From Parietaria judaica (taxonomy: Eukaryota; Streptophyta; Magnoliopsida; Rosales; Urticaceae): a DNA stretch of 64,000 nucleotides. The position numbers and the translations under genes are program-made. A model generated the notes under the pieces. It was not told the origin of the DNA, ran no database searches, and saw nothing but the letters and a program-made list of their open reading frames with translations. Positions within the stretch are counted from its first letter, which is position 1; every line of letters begins with the position of its first letter. Below, in pieces: positions 55,432 through 64,000 of the stretch. Where the stretch lies: positions 15,670,842 through 15,734,841 of the forward strand of contig OX940861.1 in assembly GCA_954871525.1 (NCBI GenBank), read 5' to 3'.

Positions 55432-56060
55432 GAGCTGAGAGTTTCTTTTACCGGAATCCGTTTAGTTAGCGTGGTCTGTTCTGAAATGTAGTTGTGCGAA
55501 ATAAATATATTTTAAGGGTTTAATGATGGAAGCGGAGAATTTTTTACCAAAAAATACACGCTAAGAGTTTTTGTGATCATGATCCGTTTTCTTAGCATGG
55601 CCCGTTCAAAAACTTTGCAATGCAGAATACATCATTTCGATAGTTTGAGGGTTTTAACGGTGACAAATGAGAAATTTTATGTGAGTATTAAGAAATTGAG
55701 AGCTTCTCCAATCTAATTTCTTTTTCTTGTCATATTCTGAAACTTTGAGTGAAAAATGAATTTATTTCATATTTTTTAGAATTCAACGGTGGAAACATAG
55801 TAAATTTCAACAAAAATAAAGCGAATAAACATTAAAGAGCTGAGAGCTTGTGTGATATAAATTCGCTTTCTTAATACGGCTATATTTATTTGATATTTTG
55901 ATAATTCAATTATAGAATGTGATTAATTTTCAACAAGGATACAAACTTATATTTTGAGATCCGAATCTGTTTTTACAGCACAATTTGTGCTGTAATTTCA
56001 TGGTGCAAAATAAATTCATTTCATATTTTGAGAACTTTATTGTGAGAGGAAGGTCATTTA
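55432..56060. repeat. Degenerate tandem array of ~130-bp modules
   Basis: About five divergent modules start near 55432, 55560, 55694, 55836 and 55953. Each has a GAGCTGAGAGCTT-like head, ATCCGNTTTCTTAG with TGGNCCGTT, ATTTATTTCATATTTT and AACGGTGGAAAC-type phrases in that order. Spacing is 117-142 bases. No ORF follows the periodicity. The last module contains a 21-base palindrome (55974-55994). Confidence 0.65.
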
Positions 56061-56804
56061 CTTTCTATATATATATATATATATATATTTTAATGGGATC
56101 ACGATTGATTAAGATTACATGTAATTTTTATGGTAAATTGTATTTTCTTACTAAATTAAATTTGGAAGTAACGAGCTTGATTGACAACACTTTTACTTTA
56201 CAAAATTCCCATCTTGTATTTGGTCATTACTTGTACAAGTGACGAGTGGACCTAGTTGGACACGTAGGCTCTGAAAATATCTCAAATCTTTTTATCCCAG
56301 AAAGATATTTGCACACAACCTAATCAAGCTCTCTAAATATCTCATATTTTCAGTTGCTGAATATAGAAATATCTGCAAATAGGTCACTTTGATGGAGGGT
56401 AAGCTATTTATTTATTCATTATAACACACTAAATTCTGGCTAGAAATACTCGCAATCGGGTCAGATAACATGAACGTGACAGAATAATTCGGACCCAGAC
56501 AAAACAAAAGGCCAGCTAAGGAATATTCTGGTCCATGAATCGAATAGGGCGGTGGTGACGTGGAAATAAAAGAAGACTTGGTTCTCGAATTGACACAAAC
56601 TCAAAAAGGCCTGACAATTTACAAAAAGAATACAACGATTTGCAATCTTTATACTGCAAGTTTTATATGGTTAAAGCGAGTGACTAAAATTGATAAAAGA
56701 AAAAACAATGGTGAAAATTGGGCAGGGACAAGCGACTCTTCAGTTGATTTACATATGATTTTACCATAACATGGTTGACCGAGAAGTCAACGGCGGTTTC
56801 GGTA
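56061..56804. other. Gene-free stretch downstream of SH3P2
   Basis: It contains a (TA)n run at about 56066-56090 and the likely 3' untranslated region of SH3P2 close to 56804. Nothing else is recognised. Confidence 0.5.
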
Positions 56805-59800
56805 TCAGTAGATATCGGCCACCTTGGTTGCGAGCACGCGTTCTCGCCGTTCGATGTAGTTTAGAGGGAACCAACCTGCTTTGCCCTTGCATTCGCCTTC
56901 GGCCCAACCGCTGCTTGAGACCTGAGATCGTAAATTTGGTCGCACGACAGAATCAGGTTCGAAAATCATGGGATATTCGAGAATGTAAATAGTGGAATGA
57001 GAAAGATGGCCGAACCTTGCGTACAACGAGGTAGTCACCCACAGACAAACTTAACTCCACGTCGGTTACCGCTTTGAAGGAGTGCACAACCTAGATCGAA
57101 CCAAAGAAAAAATGGTGAGAGACTAACAGTCGGAAAGTTCGACATCGAAGGCTTTGCTTTGGAGATTGGAAGGAGGTGAGGAAAAGTTCGGGGAGGCTTT
57201 GCTTCTAAAATTCAGGGAGGCGAATTGCACCCACATGCAAAGTTCGGGGGCATTATTGCTAAATTTTTTTTTTCTTCGTCAGTTTTCAATATGGCATTGA
57301 AGCCGTGTTGGCATTTGCTGTGTTTATTAGATTCCAAACACAGCAAGAGATTTTTTTTTCTCTCATAATTTTTCTCCATAAACTAAATTTACTATAAACA
57401 CGAGAAACAATCACCTCTCCCAGGAAATAGTCTACGTGGTCAGCCGAAGCATCATGCATCTCGGAAGCAAAGACCCCGCTGACCTCCTCGTACGCTGGTG
57501 GTGGAGGCATATTGTTTTCCGCCGTAGGAGACAGCGGAGTCGATCCTTCGATCCTGTGGCGCTCAGTTGACATCTGTATACATAAATACTAATCGTCATT
57601 ACTTTGAAAAGAGACTCTTAACCCAGTGTCACTTCCCATGATAGCATACCTCGCCTTCAAGTTGATCGAGTATCTGGAGGACTCTCTGGTGATAGCTCCT
57701 CTCCGCTTCAACCTTAATGGGAAAGCAACGTCTTTCAGCATGAAATACATTTTCTTTTGTATATATAATTCAGTAACCAGAATGCATGTTACCATGGCAA
57801 GAAGACGCTGAAGTGTCAGCCTCTGCTGTTGAGCTTCCACAGCAGCCATGGCTGCAGAAGCTTCTTTCCCAAGCGTACCAACGTTTGACTTTAGCTCCTG
57901 AAGTTTACCTTCAGCAGCTTCTAGCCTCAGTATAAAGTCAGAACTAGCTGAGGATTCCCGTAGTTTTGCTTGGCGTCTGGATACGTCAATAGCCTGACTG
58001 GGTGCAAATTATAATGTAAAGACTAATTTGTAGGAATCATCAGCCAAGCTCCAATACAACATGCGGGAAAGGCCATAATTTATAGCATCAGCATGTGATG
58101 CATAATTCTTCTACTTACTCGACTTAATCTAATTTTAGTGCTAAGTATCAAGTGAGAAGCAGAGTATTAGCATTTTCTTCCTTTAAAATGGATACCGATT
58201 CAGACCTCGTCACGAGCTTAAAATCCATTTCAAATCCCAAATTTCTTGACCCAATTCGAGTCGGCCCTTCCCAGATTTGCCCTAATTGCTACCCTTGATC
58301 TCAAGATGAAGCCCTAGGTGCCAAATGCCAATGATTACTGATAAGTGACAATAAGAAATACAACGACATGACACCATATAAGCGTCATAACGTAATTAAT
58401 GCAGGATAACCAAAACGATAACAATGATAAAATAAAAGACACAAGCTAAAAAAATAATAATGTCATAGATTTTCTTTGTTGGTAAGTTTTACCAACAAAT
58501 GAGTCTAAGAAATACTGCTTAGGTTAGATGTGCTTAATATGTCTTTAGATCTTCTTGCTATGAGTCTTTTTATTAATTGGATGGTTTTTTGATATTTGGG
58601 ATAGCTTACTTATGGTATCTGTGAATCACATGTGTAAATGTATTTTAGTTATCACGGTTTTCCTTCGACGGAAGGAAGGGATCTACTCATAAATTTGAGA
58701 TCAATAACGAGACTAGTGCCTATTAGCTAGCTGTTTAAAGAAGATAAGAAGCCTTCAACTAGACACAGTAGATGTAGCATCTTATATTATTACCTGAGCT
58801 TCAGCTTCTTGCCGCATTCGATCGTATCGTTGAGCGAGATGCCGAGCATCCTCTAAGGGAGCTCCAACAACCATTGCTCTCAGAGGCTCTGCAACCTGAT
58901 GTTCGAAGGTAAAAAAAGAGAGAGTTGAAGATAACCTCACATATCAGACCTTTTTTGAAAGCAAACCAATATCAGCCAAATACAGGGGTTTTTCCCACAA
59001 GTCAAAAACTCGTAATTCAAAGTTATTCACACCTGCGTGCCGAGGGCTTTCAAAAGAATTCCACGCTCCTTTTCCATTTGAGCACGAGCTCTTCCATAAC
59101 TAACAGCCGCCCTAGACAATGTATTTCCACTCGTGCAAGTATTTTCACTGCCATATTTCCTGCTGTCCTCTGACAACTTCGAACCTATTGAAATAAACAA
59201 AAGAGATATTCATCTAAATGGTAAAGAGATCATGTAATTTCTTGTGTCCCGGTAGCAAAAATAACATACTAAGCTACTAACCAATCTCAACTTGCTTGGA
59301 TCCAGTAACTATATAGCCTTCCACGCCACGAACAATATCTCTTTGGTAATGCTGGCACCAAGTAGAAAATATAACTTCAATCACTTAGAAAACCCATTGA
59401 CATCCATTAGAGTAGTATTTCAACAGGCACGAAACCGCTACCTTTCCGGCCCGAGTCGAGATGTAAAGCCTCTCCAGTTTCTGATGCTGTTGGAGTTCTG
59501 ATTCATCAGCAACCACATTATCTGAACCTCCATAAATACCGCCGGCAAATTGTTTGAAAACAGCCTGAAACAAGACATTTTTAGCAAACCCTTAGCGCTT
59601 AAGTAGAGAGCTCTGTAGCTAATAACAAATTTCTCATAAATTCAACAATCCCATTTCCTCGTATCAAAACCGTAGAACAACCCAAACCACCGCGAATTCC
59701 AATTACATTAGATTAGATTAGATTAGATTAGATTAGATTAGATTAGATTAGGGGGTAAAGAGAACAAATTGAATGTATCCATGAAACTTTTTCGATTGAA

Positions 59801-60006
59801 AACTTCCCGCGATCATACACGACATCTACGAATTGCTAGATATCCCTAAAAAGTAGAGCCTACAATATAAGATCGAATAACAAGAAAATTGATTGCCGAA
59901 GATGAAACATACGAATCTAGGGTTGGGAAAGAGGAGAGATCGGAACCTGCTGCTGCTTGGCGACCTGGTCCCTGAGCTTCGTAGCTTGCTTTCTGATAGC
60001 TTCCAT
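56805..60006 (-). CDS. SH3P2: SH3 domain-containing protein 2 (BAR plus SH3)
   Basis: Ten exons on minus join in frame: 60006-59947, 59564-59442, 59351-59282, 59184-59033, 58895-58794, 57993-57793, 57712-57650, 57573-57415, 57090-57016, 56921-56805. All introns are GT-AG and the product is about 373 residues, close to the Arabidopsis length. Residues 1-255 form the coiled BAR region (MEAIRKQATKLRDQVAKQQQ, QHQKLERLYISTRAGK, QRYDRMRQEAEAQ, VLQILDQLEGE). A proline-rich NMPPPPAYEE lies at ~278-287. The SH3 domain spans ~308-366 (VTDVELSLSVGDY, SSGWAEGECKGKAGWFPLNY). In Arabidopsis SH3P2 binds membranes and PI3P, acting in autophagosome formation, cell-plate assembly and ubiquitin-cargo sorting. 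A CT-rich leader precedes the ATG. Confidence 0.95.
59706..59751. repeat. (GATTA)n microsatellite in intron 1 of SH3P2
   Basis: Eight perfect GATTA units (59711-59750) preceded by CATTA lie in the first intron. The unit differs from the plant telomere repeat TTTAGGG. Confidence 0.95.
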
Positions 60007-61091
60007 GGGCGAATCGTCTTGAATCCGGCTTCGCGAGAGAAGAAGCAGAGGGAGAGAGAGGAGGAATTGAAGCTCGGGAGAAAGTCAGATTCAGCAATGG
60101 CTCTAGTTTTGACCTCCCCTCTGTCTTACTGTATATTATTATTTATTATTATTGCCTTCTCTTTTCAAAACTTGAATTAAGAGATTGCTTTTTATTTTTA
60201 TTTTTATTTTCTGGGAAGAAATAAACGTTAGACCGACTTGATCATTTCAGCCATTTTCAATAATTCAAAAGCTTGATTCTGAATTATATTATTTTTTTAA
60301 GGTTGAACAATCAATCTCTAGCTTTATTTTATTGAAATGACGAATTTTGTAATTTGAAATGTGCAATGGAAAAACGCAATATCGAACATATTCTGATCTG
60401 GTAATTCAAAACGACATCGTTTAGTCAAATCTCAGAGACCTATTTTTGTTGTCGTATCATCAGTCAAATTCACATGGACCCGTGATTCGTATTTTTTATT
60501 AATTAATTATTGCTATTTTTTTGCACCAAACAAAAGGAAAAAGAAAGACACACGGTGCAATGATCAAGACAACCTTGAATTCTGGTTCAAGGATTAGGAA
60601 AGCTATAATCTCGTGCATTAACAAAGCAGTAAAGAAATGATATAAAAATCCAAGTTAAAATACGATAACAAAATTGGTATATCAATCACATTAATATTTA
60701 AAAAATTAACATTCTCCTTTAATGTTACTTGGCACAATGATTGTCGTAAGCTAGCTAACGCAATTGTGAAGCATCACTACACTCATTTCATTTCATTCCA
60801 TGATATATATATTCTATAGTCTATACTACTTCCCAACCAAAATACAATCCTATTATCCTCACAAAACGACACTTTTAAAGAGGCTATAATTAAAGACTCA
60901 AGAATTGTTAAACGACACAAAGCATAAGCAAGATGGACGACAAGAATCAAACCAAAGCCAAACAACCGTAACAATATGACAAACACTACACACTTAAACC
61001 TTAAGAAGCCTGATCAAAAGGGACTAAAATTACGGCATCTATTAGTATGCATGGGACCGTTAGAGCCGTTGACCACCGAGATCCGAGAGCG
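60007..61091. other. SH3P2 upstream region and 3' flank of the glycine-rich gene
   Basis: On minus, 60007-60090 is CT-rich and likely the SH3P2 leader. The rest is AT-rich without ORFs of note. The 3' end of the glycine-rich protein gene enters from the right near 61091. Confidence 0.55.
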
Positions 61092-61691
61092 TCAGGGCCG
61101 GCGGTGGCAGTGAGCTTTGCACATGTCGCGGCAGTCGTAGTAGCAGGGCCCGCCGCAGTGGAGCGGGCAGTCCAGCCTCATGCCCCGGCACCGCCCTCTC
61201 ACGGTGCACTGTGCAAACTCCCCCACCTTGTAGTCATCCTTGCTGAACCTTTTCTTGTCCGCCCCGTAACTACGCTTAACCCCGCCCCTGCCTCTGCCAC
61301 CACCACCTCCACCTCCACCTCCACCTCCACCTCTTCTCCCTTTCCCCGATCCGGGCCGTCCCCCGCAACCCCATTTCCACGACCCGCCACCACCGCCTCC
61401 TCCCCCCCAACCCCAACCACCACCACCTCCACCTCCACCTCCACCTCCGCCTCCGCCTCCGCCTCCACCTCCACCGCCGCCCCATCCCCATTTGTAACTT
61501 CCACCGCCACCTCCGCCTCCACCGCCGCCGCCTCTGTAATAACTGCTTCTCTCGTTGACTTTGACTTTATTGCGAGAATTGTCGTTTATTGCCGTGGGGA
61601 GTATTCGGCCCTCTTCAACAGTGCCGTTGACAACTGCTGCCAGGGCAAGCAAGAGAAGAGGGCACAGAACCGTGCTCTTTGACGTGGCCAT
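61092..61691 (-). CDS. Secreted glycine-rich protein with C-terminal eight-cysteine motif
   Basis: This intronless frame encodes 199 residues. Residues 1-23 are a signal peptide (LCPLLLLALAAVVNG). A short polar segment follows, then long glycine runs broken by YKWGW, WGWGG and SWKWGCGG. A basic stretch (GRPGSGKGRRGG) precedes a cysteine-rich tail with spacing C-x5-C-x6-C, then five CxxxC steps (CTVRGRC, CPLHC, CGGPC, CYYDC, CRDMC, CKAHC). The product is probably exported to the cell wall or apoplast. Glycine-rich proteins are structural or signalling; this tail is a conserved plant motif whose role I do not know. The glycine tract is coded by GGN repeats that act as a microsatellite, so length variation is likely. 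Confidence 0.85.
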   Translation of the reverse strand: MATSKSTVLCPLLLLALAAVVNGTVEEGRILPTAINDNSRNKVKVNERSSYYRGGGGGGGGGGGSYKWGWGGGGGGGGGGGGGGGGGGGGGGWGWGGGGGGGGSWKWGCGGRPGSGKGRRGGGGGGGGGGGGRGRGGVKRSYGADKKRFSKDDYKVGEFAQCTVRGRCRGMRLDCPLHCGGPCYYDCRDMCKAHCHRRP

Positions 61692-61737
61692 GTCTTTCTC
61701 TTATTTTAGAGCCCTTGAAGAATGCAAATGCGAGTGC

Positions 61738-61745
61738 TATATATA
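61738..61745 (-). promoter_or_regulatory. TATA box of the glycine-rich protein gene
   Basis: On minus, TATATATAGC lies 47-54 bases before the ATG at 61691. With initiation about 30 bases downstream this gives a leader of about 20 bases. That leader is short, so initiation may be slightly different. Confidence 0.55.
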
Positions 61746-62112
61746 CACACATTAACAGCTCTTACGTTAGTGTAAGTAAGATATCTCTATGTAATGTAAC
61801 TACTAAGTACTAACTAATATATTCCAACAGAAATCAAGTACATCTCTACCCAATGAATCCAGTGAGAGAGACAAGGTGAAAATATATATTGCTTTTGTGA
61901 CACTTTAGGTTTGTCCCCACCTAACTAACTACTTTCACACTATATAGTGCCCACACTTCGACCACTTATTTGGCACGCGCTAGCTTCACTCTATATATTT
62001 CTAAATTATACTCTCACCAATGAATGGGACCGTTAAATCTATACATACATATATAGTACATACTACTCTCTTAACGAATCAATTAGTCTTGCAAAACCTA
62101 ACATTTTCTACA
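61746..62112. other. Upstream region of the glycine-rich gene
   Basis: AT-rich sequence without an ORF. It is bounded by the MITE at 62113, so the native promoter is at most about 370 bases before the insertion. No specific regulatory motif was assigned. Confidence 0.45.
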
Positions 62113-62411
62113 GGGCAAAGCCAAACTATGGCTAAAGTACTCAAAATTTGAAATTTGTTGAGTTATGTACTCGAGCTTTATCTTTGGTGGCTAAAGTACC
62201 CAAATTACATTCCGTTACTGGCTAAAGTCTCCTCCGTTAAGTTGACTAACAGAAGTCACTGTTGGACACGTGACAACCTTTTAAGGCGCCATGTGTACTA
62301 AAACATTATTTTTTATTTAATTAAAAAAATTATATTTAAATATTTTTATCCTCCCTCCTCTCTCTCACACATTATATTTCAAACTTTGGGTACTTTAACC
62401 GTAGTTTACCC
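62113..62411. mobile_element. TIR element (MITE), ~300 bp
   Basis: The left end reads GGGCAAAGCCAAACTATGGC with TAAAGTACTCAAAATTTGAAA after it. The reverse complement of the right end reads GGGTAAACTACGGTTAAAGT with ACCCAAAGTTTGAAA after it, so the inverted ends pair over about 40 bases with a 3-base gap. There is no transposase. Flanks share TTTT only, so the target duplication is unresolved and the superfamily open. It lies about 420 bases upstream of the glycine-rich protein ATG. Confidence 0.68.
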
Positions 62412-64000
62412 TTTTGATATTCAAAACGGTATCTATAACCCTAAACCAGGAGTAATAAGGACGAAACTAGGTGCCAAATCACGTGCTTAGACACACAGTT
62501 AACAACTAACCATGAATATATTATAAGTAGTGAATGAGACATGCATATATTTCTAAATGCTTAATGGCAACTCACTGCATATATGTTTGTACCAAAACAA
62601 AACGAATATGGCGTATTAGACACAAGACCAACTGGTCTGGTCCAATGTTGTCATAGTATAATATTAAATCAATTTATTATCGCTTTGACTACAAGTTTGG
62701 GAGTTATGGAAGGTATGAAGGTGGATTACATTATGGGTATATCACCTTTTTCCCTTTATATATATTCTTGGCATCATTCTTCAACTCTTCACGAGAACTC
62801 TACTTTGATCTCAAAATCTATATAAATAAGTGAGTGTGAGCACACTCCAATCCAATCAGTTGTCATTCAAAACAGCTCATCATATCCAAACGCTTCCTTC
62901 ATACTGAAAGTGAAAACTTCACCGTTTCTATTTATAATTAAGATAAAAATAGTTCTAAAAATACGAATATGATGTTCATGCATTTGAGTTGTAATCGATA
63001 TTCTTTTTTTCTTTTGGTCGTTTGAAAATGTATTTAGGCATATAAACAGATTTTCCGATCTTCTTATCCCAATTTTTTAGTTATGCACGACAGTTATTCC
63101 GTGCAAGTTTGCATGACGCTTAATATAGAACTTTGTGAAGTATTTTCTTATGATCTTGTGTGGTAATGGTATGGGATTATTATTATTTTTAATTTGGAGG
63201 ATAAACTAACTTGTCGTTCACTACTTTCTGGTTATAATGATACGAGGTACAGCATTATTATTGAGATTATCAAACTAAGCTGTCACTCTCACTTTAGGGT
63301 TGGACATGGAGACATTGTCATTATTTAATTGGCTATCATCTCTCTCTCCAATGGGTAAGCAACTTTTATAATTTATCATTCTACGCCTTTCATTTCGGAG
63401 TAACGATTCGGGTTTCGTGTCGTGTTCGTGTTTTAATAACTTATATAAAATGCAACTTTTTGCTCTTTAATCGTGTCTAATTGGATCCCAACATCGTATT
63501 AGTGTCGTGTTTACCCGTTATTTATTCGTGTTAATCGTGTTCGACATGGTTGGACCTAGATCCATGTCTATAGGGCCGACCCTGAAATCGTAAGGCCGAC
63601 CCGTTATTTATTTTGTTTGGAGCCCTTGACAAATTAATTAAGAGAACCGATTTGAATTTTTTTTAAACCTCTTTTTTTTTCAATTTATCATTCTCATTTT
63701 TCTGCTCCTGATTTGTATTTTTCTAATTGAATTAGTTAGAATAAATCTTAAAAAATAAACATATAAAAAATAATAAATTAAGCAAACTTAGTGGACAACA
63801 CCGCACGAAGAGAGAAAATATATCGTTTAAATTTAAATAAGATATTGGATAAATAAATTCTATAGATAGTGTCTTGTAATCCTAACAATTATATCCAAGG
63901 GGGTTGACTTATTCATATAATGTTATCACCAAATGCTTATTAACTATGAGTAGATATATTGTAGGGTTCTGTAAATAAATGAATAACCAAAATATTAACG
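62412..64000. other. Gene-free right end of the window
   Basis: No gene is supported. Positions 63400-63610 carry GTGTCGTGTTCGTGTT-type degenerate phrases and GGGCCGACCC, which resemble the subterminal part of a plant DNA transposon, but no ends were found. The remainder is AT-rich. Confidence 0.45.

Noticed and set aside
59706..59751. Interstitial telomere-like repeat
   Set aside because: The unit is GATTA, not the plant telomere TTTAGGG, and it sits inside an intron.
61047..61682. A 211-codon plus-strand ORF rich in Pro, Thr and Ser
   Set aside because: It is the shadow of the glycine-rich gene on minus. GGN repeats always give open Pro/Thr/Ser frames on the other strand. The minus frame has a signal peptide and an ordered cysteine tail.

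Overview
This window is nuclear DNA of a flowering plant, almost certainly a eudicot. Four host genes with GT-AG introns (or none) and plant-specific architectures are recognisable. About half of the rest is made of plant LTR retrotransposons, LINEs, hAT-type DNA elements and smaller TIR or SINE insertions. No species can be named from sequence alone.

Host genes. (1) 2834-7039, plus strand: a seven-exon FHA protein of the microspherule-protein-1 (EMB1967-like) family. (2) 51181-52152, plus strand: a three-exon double B-box transcription factor, best matched to BBX21. (3) 56805-60006, minus strand: a ten-exon BAR plus SH3 protein, SH3P2. (4) 61092-61691, minus strand: an intronless secreted glycine-rich protein with an eight-cysteine tail. 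They are unrelated in function and do not form a cluster or operon.

Mobile DNA, left to right. The window opens in the end of a hAT-like element that abuts an LTR fragment (1-644). A long inverted repeat lies upstream of gene 1 (1760-2483). A TIR element with an internal 114-bp duplication lies at 7732-8505. A broken Ty1/copia element with both LTRs occupies 9374-14984 on the minus strand. A truncated LTR of a second family lies at 15881-16860. A 5'-truncated LINE with target-site duplication is at 18154-22563, with a short relative at 22919-23562. The tail of another LINE (25164-26208) ends at a 13.3-kb Ty3/gypsy element of Tat type (26214-39516). That Tat element carries a second RNase H, a 3' minisatellite, an antisense coiled-coil ORF and a nested hAT transposase fragment. 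Then follow a 231-bp hAT MITE (40759-40989), a tRNA-derived SINE (42620-42738), a 1.57-kb solo LTR (43904-45476) and a nearly intact LINE (45888-50980).

The most interesting point is the LINE at 45888-50980. It has a 16-bp perfect target-site duplication and an uninterrupted 1193-codon endonuclease/RT ORF. It sits 200 bp upstream of the BBX21 start codon, so it separates the core promoter from whatever upstream control region existed. The two LINEs whose ORF1/ORF2 junction is present both overlap the reading frames by ATGA. I looked for a previously undescribed system and found none that I can support. The novel-looking items are structural: nested insertions, foldbacks, degenerate arrays and an antisense retroelement gene.
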